Part shown: in pieces, positions 1-4,940 of the stretch
Layout: every line of letters starts with the position of its first letter
How positions within the stretch are numbered: position 1 is the stretch's first letter
Origin: JAUVXJ01 sp034430275
GTDB taxonomy: Bacteria > Chloroflexota > Anaerolineae > UBA7937 > B3-Chlor
Reading direction: 5' to 3'
Assembly (NCBI GenBank): GCA_034430275.1
Contig: DAOUEW010000091.1
Location: 1-7,296, forward strand
Length of the DNA stretch: 7,296 nt
Notes under the pieces: generated by a model
What the model was told of the DNA's origin: nothing
The model's input: only the letters and a program-made list of their open reading frames with translations
Database searches by the model: none
Made by a program: the position numbers and the translations under genes

Positions 1-194
1 CCGTGCTCCGTGGCTTGGTGAAATGCCTCTTGCAGTGCCTGGAAGACGGCTTGCTCCTGACCCCAAACCAGCGTACTCATCTCGCCCACACGAGTGTTCA
101 GCCCCCCCTTGCTCAGAACTCGGGCCGCCTCACGGACGGACGGCCCGATCGATTCCTGCCGCAACGGGTAGAGGCTGACCTGAGCGGTTATCAT
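1..194 (-). CDS. YkoF/MTH1187-type thiamine-binding protein, N-terminal part (runs off window start)
   Basis: The 64 visible residues begin MITAQVSLYPLRQ and continue with an amphipathic helix (around SVREAARVL), then VGEMSTLVWG and a second helix (AVFQALQEAFHQA). This beta-alpha-beta order with the 'SLYPL' and 'MSTLV.G' signatures is typical of the small ferredoxin-fold YkoF / MTH1187 thiamine- or hydroxymethylpyrimidine-binding proteins; known members bind thiamine-type ligands in the cytoplasm. The reading frame is open to base 1, so the C-terminal part lies outside the window. Two in-frame ATGs exist (200 and 194). GGAG sits 6 bases before the ATG at 194 but abuts the one at 200, so 194 is preferred. 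The gene follows the DUF1638 gene after 65 bases on the same strand and could be co-transcribed. A run of seven G in the coding strand (about 112-118) looked like a frameshift but the frame is intact. Ligand is inferred from family only. Confidence 0.72.
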   Translation of the reverse strand, partial: MITAQVSLYPLRQESIGPSVREAARVLSKGGLNTRVGEMSTLVWGQEQAVFQALQEAFHQATEH

Positions 195-259
195 CTTCAT
201 CTCCGGCTTTTCCCCGTGGCTCTGTTTCTCGGTCAATGCGAAGTGTCCCCCATCGCAAG

Positions 260-916
260 CTAGGACAGTGCGTCCTTCAATAACCCCTTGAAACGATCCA
301 GGGTGATAGGGTGGAAATCGACTTCCAGGCCCGACCAGTCGAAGAGTTCCAGGATCTCCTCGGCGTGATGCGCCACGTACTCCTCGGCGTACTCCAGGCC
401 ATCCAGGACGATGATCTTGTCGTAGAACCCTGGAAAGTTGGCGTTGGCGTCGGCCTTGTCCCAGCCAGAATACCTCTGATAGACGACCTTCCAGTTTCTG
501 AGCCAGCCCGGCGTGAACCACAGTATCTTGTCCTGTCTTCCCTCGCTGATCTCTTGCCGTTCCTCGAAGCCAGCCAGCATGTCGTAGCCGTACTCTCCCT
601 GAACTCTGGTTATCCCCCGGCCCGTTTCTTGCAGGATCGAGTCCACCCGCTTGAGTGGCTCTTCGGTACTGACGTGGCACTTCTTGCCGTAGACGACCAT
701 GATCTCGTGGTCGGCACACCATTCCCTGGTCTTGGCCAGCTTCTTGAGGAGATGCTGTTCTAGCTTGTCGGGCAGGGCATGCAGACCGGGCGGCGTAAAG
801 AATAAGCGGCGCGGGCGGAAGAAACCGCTCTCCACGAGATGGGTCATTTCTGGGTGCAGCATGCCGCAGGATATGATGCAGCGGTCCTCAAGCATCGTAT
901 CCATCGCTTCAGTCAT
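260..916 (-). CDS. DUF1638 family protein
   Basis: A 218-residue soluble protein whose pattern fits DUF1638 as I remember it: an N-terminal SCGML (16-20), VVYGKKC (74-80), a GYDML segment (110-114) followed by EERQEISEG, WFTPGWLRNW (133-142), GWDKADANANFP (151-162), DKIIVLDGLEY (166-176), and a C-terminal DWSGLEVDFHPITLDRF. The biochemical function is unknown. From memory the family is often encoded near corrinoid methyltransferases, which suggests a role in methyl-transfer or cofactor handling; that is inference. Cys13, Cys17, Cys67 and Cys80 could bind a metal. The usual 'NC-hydrophobic-DML' motif seems to be YGYDML here, so one cysteine expected in relatives may be missing. The ATG at 916 is supported by GGAGG (926-930), 9 bases upstream. 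The neighbours are cooT/cooC upstream (246-base gap) and a YkoF-like gene downstream. A 14-base perfect palindrome lies 22 bases upstream of the start codon. Confidence 0.85.
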   Translation of the reverse strand: MTEAMDTMLEDRCIISCGMLHPEMTHLVESGFFRPRRLFFTPPGLHALPDKLEQHLLKKLAKTREWCADHEIMVVYGKKCHVSTEEPLKRVDSILQETGRGITRVQGEYGYDMLAGFEERQEISEGRQDKILWFTPGWLRNWKVVYQRYSGWDKADANANFPGFYDKIIVLDGLEYAEEYVAHHAEEILELFDWSGLEVDFHPITLDRFKGLLKDALS

Positions 917-938
917 TGTTCATTTCCTCCAGTCACTT

Positions 939-952
939 TGGTTCGCGAACCA
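939..952. promoter_or_regulatory. 14-base perfect palindrome upstream of the DUF1638 gene, possible operator
   Basis: TGGTTCGCGAACCA is identical to its own reverse complement. It lies just upstream of the GGAGG ribosome site and start codon of the DUF1638 gene, where a dimeric repressor would block transcription. The next outer pair (938/953) does not match, so symmetry ends there. No regulator is encoded in the window, and I see no convincing -35/-10 pair beside it. Operator function is inferred from symmetry and position only. Confidence 0.35.
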
Positions 953-981
953 CTACTGCTAGGGCGCAGTAACCGATCCAT

Positions 982-992
982 CGCGGACCGCG
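982..992. promoter_or_regulatory. Second dyad upstream of the DUF1638 gene
   Basis: CGCGG-A-CCGCG has five-base arms around a single central base. Its centre lies about 41 bases from the centre of the 939-952 palindrome, close to four helical turns. The sequence differs from the first palindrome, so it is not a repeated copy of one operator. A short GC-rich dyad like this can arise by chance in GC-rich DNA; confidence is low. Confidence 0.18.
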
Positions 993-1162
993 TGTGCATC
1001 GCCTACGCGAAAAGCACCGTTAGGGACGGGCCGGGGCCACATCCTGCATCCGGCGGGTCGTACCTCACCCCTCCGGTGAAGACAGCTCTCGGAAGAGCGA
1101 TCTTGGCGTTAGTTCCGCGTTGGCAAGCCACCTAGGTACCACAGTTGATGATGGGATACCGC

Positions 1163-1366
1163 TTATTCCGAGTCGCTGGTCGCACCTTGCAGAGTGATCG
1201 AAGACGACATCAAGTCGATATCCTTGATCTTAGCCTGAACTAGCCTGGTCTCGCCCATGAGGCCCATCAAGCGAAGGCCACGACCTGCCGGCTTGACCCA
1301 GGCTACGTCACGCATCACCTCTTCCTTTTCACCGTTTCTCTCTACGTAGACGGTAGCTAGGCACAT
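1163..1366 (-). CDS. cooT: CooT family nickel-binding protein
   Basis: This 67-residue protein begins MCLATVYVERNG and continues EEVMRDVAWVKP, then a region LRLMGLMGETRLVQAKIKDIDLMSSSITL, the typical order of CooT proteins. Established family knowledge: CooT of Rhodospirillum rubrum is a small homodimer that binds nickel through Cys2, and it takes part in supplying nickel to carbon monoxide dehydrogenase. Cys2 is present here and is the only cysteine. The length is close to that of the characterised protein. The start ATG follows cooC with just 12 bases between, and the AGGGGG ribosome site (1373-1378) directly abuts the cooC stop codon, so the two genes are almost certainly one transcript with probable translational coupling. 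The C-terminal tail (GATSDSE) is polar and probably disordered. Some homologues are annotated as RNA-binding proteins, an older and less well supported label. Confidence 0.9.
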   Translation of the reverse strand: MCLATVYVERNGEKEEVMRDVAWVKPAGRGLRLMGLMGETRLVQAKIKDIDLMSSSITLQGATSDSE

Positions 1367-1378
1367 GGCGGTCCCCCT

Positions 1379-2149
1379 CTAGAGCAACTGGTCTAGTATC
1401 TCCTCGATATCTCTTTCTGCCTCGCTGTTATGGGCTGGCCGCCCTTCCAGGCCAGACTGGAAGACCTCCGGATCGTAGCCGATGGATCCGATGATCGGCA
1501 CAGACCTTCTCTTGAGCTCTTCTTCTAGGGTGGAAGCCATCTGCTCCGAAGCGATCTTGTTGAGGACCGCCCAGACACCGTCCATGCCCACCTCTTGAGC
1601 GAGGGCGCTGATCTTCTCCGCGAGTTCGAGGGAATCGAAGGAGGGCTCGGTCACGGCCAAGACAGTGTCCACACTGGTCTCCACTCCTCTACCGAAATGC
1701 TCTATCCCCGCTTCCATGTCGATGATGGCGATCTCATCATCCTCGAGAGAGAGCCTTTTGAGGAACTCACGGCTCAGGGCGCCCATGGGGCAGGCACATC
1801 CTTCCAGCGACTGCAGGATCTTGCCGATGGAGACGAGTCTAATGCCGTCTTTGTCCACTAAGTACCCGGAGGGCAGGTCGCTGGTTCGAATCTTCTCCTG
1901 GGTCAGGACGCTCTCGGCCAGCTCTGTACTATCCGAGAAAGCCTCAAACACTTTCTTCTTGCCACCGACAAGCTCAAGCAGTGGCTGGGGCCGCTCCTCT
2001 AAGCCGAGCATGCGATAGAGCCCGGGGTTTGACTCATCGGAGTCAACAACCAGTACGCGATACCCTCTCTCTCGCAAGCCCTTGGCCAGGAGGCAGACCA
2101 CAGTGCTCTTACCGCTGCCACCCTTGCCGGCAATCGCTACCTTCTTCAT
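1379..2149 (-). CDS. cooC: CooC-type ATPase for nickel insertion into CODH/ACS
   Basis: A 256-residue MinD/ParA-class (SIMIBI) ATPase. Visible motifs: deviant Walker A GKGGSGKST (8-16) with signature Lys9 and catalytic Lys14; switch region VVDSDESNPGLY (34-45); the CooC-specific metal-binding GCACPMG, with Cys118 and Cys120 as the C-x-C pair; and Walker B/switch II IIDMEAGIEHFGRG (142-155). In characterised CooC proteins ATP binding drives dimerisation, a metal ion is held between the C-x-C pairs of two subunits, and hydrolysis accompanies nickel insertion into the C-cluster of carbon monoxide dehydrogenase; AcsF is the relative acting on acetyl-CoA synthase. The frame stays open upstream to 2230, but that extension looks non-coding, and AAAGGAG (2156-2162) with 6-base spacing fixes the start at 2149 right before MKKVAIAGKGG. 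It is followed by cooT. No CODH or ACS subunit is in the window, so whether this is the CooC or AcsF subtype cannot be decided. Confidence 0.93.
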   Translation of the reverse strand: MKKVAIAGKGGSGKSTVVCLLAKGLRERGYRVLVVDSDESNPGLYRMLGLEERPQPLLELVGGKKKVFEAFSDSTELAESVLTQEKIRTSDLPSGYLVDKDGIRLVSIGKILQSLEGCACPMGALSREFLKRLSLEDDEIAIIDMEAGIEHFGRGVETSVDTVLAVTEPSFDSLELAEKISALAQEVGMDGVWAVLNKIASEQMASTLEEELKRRSVPIIGSIGYDPEVFQSGLEGRPAHNSEAERDIEEILDQLL

Positions 2150-2155
2150 ACCGAT

Positions 2156-2162
2156 CTCCTTT
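2156..2162 (-). promoter_or_regulatory. Ribosome binding site deciding the cooC start
   Basis: AAAGGAG on the minus strand, 6 bases before the ATG at 2149. It supports the short start (MKKVAIAGKGG) over the in-frame upstream ATG at 2230, which would add 27 residues (beginning MPHYQTMVRG) with no family resemblance. Confidence 0.8.
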
Positions 2163-2191
2163 CGGTCTATCGCTGGAGTGGCCGTCTGTGA

Positions 2192-2217
2192 AGACAATAG
2201 TCCTCGCACCATTGTCT
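2192..2217. promoter_or_regulatory. Inverted repeat upstream of cooC, possible operator or leader hairpin
   Basis: AGACAAT (2192-2198) and ATTGTCT (2211-2217) are perfect seven-base arms separated by 12 bases. The arm centres lie 19 bases apart, near two helical turns, as expected for a dimeric regulator. The element ends 42 bases before the cooC start and 29 bases before its ribosome site. If transcribed it could also form a hairpin in the leader. There is no U-run, so it is not a standard terminator. Function is inferred from symmetry and place only. Confidence 0.3.
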
Positions 2218-2532
2218 GGTAGTGGGGCATCGAATGCAGAAAGCAGCCTCTCCTCTTCTGGGTTTCTCATGGCGCGTCGGCCATGGCCGCGGCATGGGTT
2301 CCCTGACCTCGGGCGGAACGGACCCCCCACACAGTGTACAACCGTTACGTAGCAGACGGCCAGTCGCAGGGCTATCCCAGGTACACCGGCGAGCGTTTGA
2401 ACACCCGAATGGGCCTTTCCGTCACCTAGGCCAAGTGCGCAACTCGGGGGATCAGCGTCGGCTGTGGCCCGGCGCGAGGTCGGTCGGTAGCCATCGTTCG
2501 CATGGGGCGAGAGTGCAACGCTAGGGATGGTA

Positions 2533-2552
2533 GGACCGGCTTTATCTGGTCC
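2533..2552 (+). other. Short hairpin in the gene-free stretch
   Basis: GGACCGG (2533-2539), loop CTTTAT, CTGGTCC (2546-2552). It forms seven pairs including one G-U wobble if transcribed on the plus strand; on the minus strand the wobble becomes an A-C mismatch. No U-run follows in either direction, so it is not a typical terminator. It may be a chance structure or part of an unrecognised RNA. Confidence 0.15.
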
Positions 2553-2686
2553 GGGAGAACGCAGGGGCGCGTCCGAGGCCCGCCCGTACCAAGACTTCGG
2601 GACCCTGGCAGCGCGGTCGTTCCACGACTGGGGCCGAGGGGTGGAAAAACCACGGTGCGCCTACAGAGGTATGTGTGGTCGTTGAA

Positions 2687-3136
2687 CTATCTTGCAGTCT
2701 CGACGATCTCTTTCGCCCACGCGGCGGCACGCTCTAGTTCACCCTCCTTGAGCGGACCTTCGGTGCCTTGCACTAAGAAGGCCTCCGGCGATCCAACGAG
2801 GGTCCCGCCTTTCTTCTGGAGGCTCTTGGCGATTCTTCCTGCGGCATAGCCGAAGATGCCGACCCATCTCGTGGAGAGCCTGGTGTCGAAGGCAGCTACG
2901 CGGGTACCTTCCAGGGCAGGCGACTCGACTTTGTCCAGGAACTCTCGCATCGTCGGCGAGGGCCGGCCTCCGTGGGTGGGAGCGCCCACAATAAGGAGGT
3001 CGAGAGTCTTCAATTCGGAGACGTCCGCTTCACTTGCCCGCAGCACTCTGGCCTCGCCGCTGACGGCATCGCCGATGGCTTGGGCGATCTTCTCCGTATT
3101 CCCATAGACCGAGTCATAGACAATCAAGGCTTTCAT
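2687..3136 (-). CDS. Short-chain flavodoxin family protein
   Basis: A 149-residue soluble protein with the flavodoxin fold. The first beta strand MKALIVYDS runs into the FMN phosphate loop SVYGNTEKIA (9-18), then the second strand LDLLIVGAPTHGG (45-57), the loop RPSPTMREFLD, the strand RVAAFDTRL (79-87) and the segment WVGIFGYAAGRIAKSLQKKGG. The length fits short-chain flavodoxins. It should bind FMN and act as a cytoplasmic one- or two-electron carrier or small NAD(P)H-quinone-type reductase; the partner is unknown. Start choice is secure: AGGAGGTGA (3140-3148), a near-perfect anti-Shine-Dalgarno match, lies just before the ATG with 6 bases between AGGAGG and ATG, which predicts strong translation. 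The gene stands alone, with a 145-base gap to the membrane protein gene upstream and a long non-coding stretch downstream, so it may be monocistronic. Confidence 0.9.
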   Translation of the reverse strand: MKALIVYDSVYGNTEKIAQAIGDAVSGEARVLRASEADVSELKTLDLLIVGAPTHGGRPSPTMREFLDKVESPALEGTRVAAFDTRLSTRWVGIFGYAAGRIAKSLQKKGGTLVGSPEAFLVQGTEGPLKEGELERAAAWAKEIVETAR

Positions 3137-3240
3137 TATTCACCTCCTATCTAATGTGCAACCATTCGGCAACAGCGGCAGAATCTCGAGACGATGACCA
3201 CGACGCCGCGCAGCCGTTGTGGCTGAAGGTCGGGATGCCG

Positions 3241-3252
3241 TGTCAGGTGACA
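3241..3252. promoter_or_regulatory. TGTCA-N2-TGACA dyad upstream of the short flavodoxin gene
   Basis: TGTCAGGTGACA has five-base inverted arms around two central bases. It lies in the 145-base gap upstream of the flavodoxin gene, about 105 bases before the ATG, and 30 bases after the stop of the membrane protein gene. The two-base spacing does not match FNR, CRP or CooA sites, so I assign no regulator. Chance is a fair alternative. Confidence 0.15.
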
Positions 3253-3281
3253 GCGCCAGCGTTCGCCAGGCGGGTGACGAG

Positions 3282-4100
3282 CTAGGTTCTCACAGCGCCG
3301 CGCACGAAGAAGACGAAGGGCACGAAGCACAGTCCAGCCATCAGAGCAACAATGACGATACCGCCGACGTCGACGGATGAGCCGGAGACCATTATGGGGA
3401 CGAGACTGAGAGCCAGGATCCCGTAGGCCAGGAGAAGCCCTGCGCCGCCGACGTATCCCAGCGCCCTACGCCGCCACAGCTCGATCCCGACGCCGAGAAG
3501 CGCCGGGCAACCCACGGCGAAGTCGTCGATCCATTGGGCGAGTTCCGATGATGCCACCGGCACCGGGTCAATGAGGGCGCCGACGAGGAGGCCCACTTCA
3601 CGCAGGAGAATGAGAACGGCCAGGGCCAGCAGGATGCCGCCGGTCGTTCTGGCTGGCACAGTCTCCACCAGCTTCTGGCGCACCACCTCGCCATCGATGC
3701 TGGCCATGAGGCCAATCAGGGCGTAGGCGCTCAGCGTGGCAAGCAGGAGGCGGGGAAGGAACAGCGCGCCGAAGGGGGCGCCGATGACGTAGGCGACGTA
3801 GACGTACAGGACGTAGTAAAGCGCGCCCGGCCAACAAAGCAGCCCGATCAGTTTGCCTCTCCGCGCCAGCCACATCGAGATCAAAAGGAAGGGCAGGCCT
3901 ACAACGAGGTTGAAGAGGTCGTTGGTGACCAACCAGCTACGCAATTCCTCCGTCGGGTAGAGCGAGTTCTGGTACAGAATGCCGACGACCGAGGCCATGG
4001 TCATCAGAAGGCCGATCAGAAGAGATAGGGCGTATACGGGGGTGAGGCCGCGAGTGAGCGGCAAACTGGCGGATGGGGATCCTGCCTTGGACGTAGTCAT
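3282..4100 (-). CDS. Multi-pass membrane protein of unknown function
   Basis: A 272-residue protein dominated by hydrophobic segments. Numbering from the preferred ATG, membrane spans are likely at about 20-43, 61-80, 84-106, 110-133, 151-177, 214-238 and 244-267, with a possible extra span near 195-209, so seven or eight in total. A short polar N-terminus precedes the first span. The loop after span 1 contains YPTEELRSWLVTNDLFN, and MWLARRGKLIG links spans 2 and 3; charged motifs in such loops are likely conserved but I cannot name the family. There is no signature of a transporter, kinase or protease. A GTG start two codons upstream (4106) is possible, but AGAAGGAG (4108-4115) is 7 bases from the ATG at 4100 and only 1 from the GTG. 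The gene sits between two flavodoxin genes on the same strand, which may hint at a membrane redox role; that is weak inference. Confidence 0.8.
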   Translation of the reverse strand: MTTSKAGSPSASLPLTRGLTPVYALSLLIGLLMTMASVVGILYQNSLYPTEELRSWLVTNDLFNLVVGLPFLLISMWLARRGKLIGLLCWPGALYYVLYVYVAYVIGAPFGALFLPRLLLATLSAYALIGLMASIDGEVVRQKLVETVPARTTGGILLALAVLILLREVGLLVGALIDPVPVASSELAQWIDDFAVGCPALLGVGIELWRRRALGYVGGAGLLLAYGILALSLVPIMVSGSSVDVGGIVIVALMAGLCFVPFVFFVRGAVRT

Positions 4101-4107
4101 ACTCACG

Positions 4108-4115
4108 CTCCTTCT
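4108..4115 (-). promoter_or_regulatory. Ribosome binding site deciding the membrane protein start
   Basis: AGAAGGAG on the minus strand lies 7 bases before the ATG at 4100 and only 1 base before the in-frame GTG at 4106. Spacing therefore favours the ATG. Confidence 0.7.
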
Positions 4116-4263
4116 GTGATGGCGGGTCGTGACAAATCAGCCTCCGCAGTGGATCGAGGGACGTCCCCCGCCTTGGCTGGTGTCAAATGCACCATGTACT
4201 GAACGACTTGTTGAGCTGCTCTTCGCCCGCGGGCTGTCCAGAGTACCGAGGCGGCCGGTACTC

Positions 4264-4770
4264 CTACGCCAGCGCGTCACCAATGGCCTTGGCCCACGAA
4301 GCGATGGCTTCCCAATCCCGGAAATCGCCGGAGGGAGCCTTGACGTTCTTGATCATCCACCTCTCAATGAAGTTGAGTTTCCCCGGGTCCACATTGCCGT
4401 GAAACACAGCGATGTCGCGAGGCTGGATGCGGTCGGCGATGGGCTGTAGCCCCTTGGGGAAGCCCCAACCTTGCGTCAATTCCACGGGATCTCCCTCGCC
4501 AGTAGGCCCGCTCGAGAACAGCCACACTGGCCGTTCAGCCAGGGCTTCTTCGTTGGTCTTCAGGAAGTTCACCGCCGGCTTCTGCCACCGGCCGATGTAG
4601 ACCGCGCTGCCCAGGACCACTGCCTCGTAGGGCCTCACGTCGCCTACGCGATCCGCTGGCAGCACGTCGGTGGCCAGACCTGCTTCACGAAGCACTTCAC
4701 CGATCCGTTCCGCGATCTCTGCCGTCGCACCGTACTTGGTGGCGTAGGCCACCAGTACCTGCTTCTCCAT
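4264..4770 (-). CDS. HemG-like flavodoxin domain protein
   Basis: A 168-residue flavodoxin-fold protein. It starts MEKQVLVAYATKYGATAEIAERIG with the FMN phosphate loop TKYGAT (11-16). It continues with YEAVVLGSAVYIGRWQKPAVNFL (48-70), the strand PVWLFSSGPTGEG (81-93), DIAVFHGNVDPGKLNF (119-134) and a C-terminal GDFRDWEAIASWA (148-160). The GSAVYIGRW and SSGPTG motifs place it with the group containing menaquinone-dependent protoporphyrinogen oxidase HemG and its many uncharacterised relatives. It should bind FMN. No haem gene is nearby, so HemG activity cannot be assumed and no symbol is given. An ATG at 4782 would add four residues (MEGE), but GGAGGG (4775-4780) lies inside that extension and is well placed for the ATG at 4770. 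It is distinct from the other flavodoxin in the window in length and motifs. There is a 163-base gap to the membrane protein gene downstream. Confidence 0.87.
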   Translation of the reverse strand: MEKQVLVAYATKYGATAEIAERIGEVLREAGLATDVLPADRVGDVRPYEAVVLGSAVYIGRWQKPAVNFLKTNEEALAERPVWLFSSGPTGEGDPVELTQGWGFPKGLQPIADRIQPRDIAVFHGNVDPGKLNFIERWMIKNVKAPSGDFRDWEAIASWAKAIGDALA

Positions 4771-4774
4771 TTCA

Positions 4775-4780
4775 CCCTCC
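4775..4780 (-). promoter_or_regulatory. Ribosome binding site deciding the HemG-like flavodoxin start
   Basis: GGAGGG on the minus strand, 4-5 bases before the ATG at 4770. The upstream ATG at 4782 has no comparable site in front of it. Confidence 0.7.
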
Positions 4781-4911
4781 ATTCAGTCCAAGGAGCGGCT
4801 TCTCGAACCTGCTCAGCCGGATGCCGGAAAGAGAGACTGACACAAAGCACAGTCCAGCGCGTACGACTCTCGATCGGGCAGCATTCCGCTCAACTCCTTG
4901 GCCCCTGTGAT

Positions 4912-4940
4912 CGTATATCGAGGAATCGAGTACCCTACAA
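4912..4940 (-). promoter_or_regulatory. Weak candidate promoter upstream of the HemG-like flavodoxin gene
   Basis: On the minus strand TTGTAG (4935-4940) and TATACG (4912-4917) are separated by exactly 17 bases. The -10 matches 4 of 6 consensus positions, the -35 only 3. The -35 overlaps the stop codon of the upstream oxidoreductase gene. It would give a leader of about 135 bases to the ATG at 4770. The match is poor enough that chance is likely. Confidence 0.2.

Larger units (their letters stand above)
2150..2686. other. 537-base stretch without a recognisable gene
   Basis: This gap lies between the short flavodoxin stop and the cooC start. Some frames stay open on both strands, for example plus 2222-2524 and minus 2426-2653, but their translations are rich in Arg, Pro and Gly, lack ribosome sites and resemble no protein I know; I treat them as chance openings in GC-rich DNA. 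The stretch holds the cooC ribosome site, the AGACAAT inverted repeat, a 12-base palindrome CGGCCATGGCCG (2278-2289) and a short hairpin at 2533-2552. I looked for tRNA, tmRNA, RNase P, SRP RNA and common riboswitch cores (cobalamin, TPP, glycine, c-di-GMP, THF, SAM) and recognised none. The cooC promoter is presumably here but no clear -35/-10 pair stands out. Confidence 0.55.

Noticed and set aside
112..118. Possible frameshift at the seven-base C run in the YkoF-like gene
   Set aside because: Counting seven bases keeps KGGLNTRVGEMS in frame; there is no stop and the family pattern continues.
3..263. Open frame on the plus strand beginning MLRGLVKCLLQCLEDG
   Set aside because: It lies opposite the YkoF-like gene, whose minus-strand translation shows clear family motifs; the plus reading has no ribosome site or family resemblance.
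1870..1885. GGTTCGAAT stretch resembling a tRNA T-loop
   Set aside because: It lies inside cooC coding sequence and has no cloverleaf arms around it.
2150..2230. N-terminal extension of CooC by 27 residues
   Set aside because: No CooC relative has such an extension and a strong AAAGGAG site sits inside it, correctly spaced for the ATG at 2149.
2109..2330. Small minus-strand gene (MRNPEEERLLSAFDAPLP...) overlapping the cooC start
   Set aside because: The frame has no ribosome site, runs into cooC in another frame, and its C-terminus is just the shifted reading of the cooC Walker A region.
2641..2653. GTGG-AAAAA-CCAC dyad after the short flavodoxin gene as a terminator
   Set aside because: A four-pair stem with the T/A run in the loop, not after the stem, does not fit an intrinsic terminator.
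2222..2849. Plus-strand open frames in the gap upstream of cooC and across the short flavodoxin gene
   Set aside because: Arg/Pro/Gly-rich translations, no ribosome sites, no family resemblance, and partial overlap with a secure minus-strand flavodoxin gene.
3211..3225. CAGCC-GTTGT-GGCTG hairpin after the membrane protein gene as a terminator
   Set aside because: The stem is just five pairs and no U-run follows on the minus strand.
4225..4234. GCCCGCGGGC palindrome just after the HemG-like flavodoxin stop as a terminator
   Set aside because: No U-run follows on the minus strand and a 10-base GC palindrome is unremarkable in this base composition.
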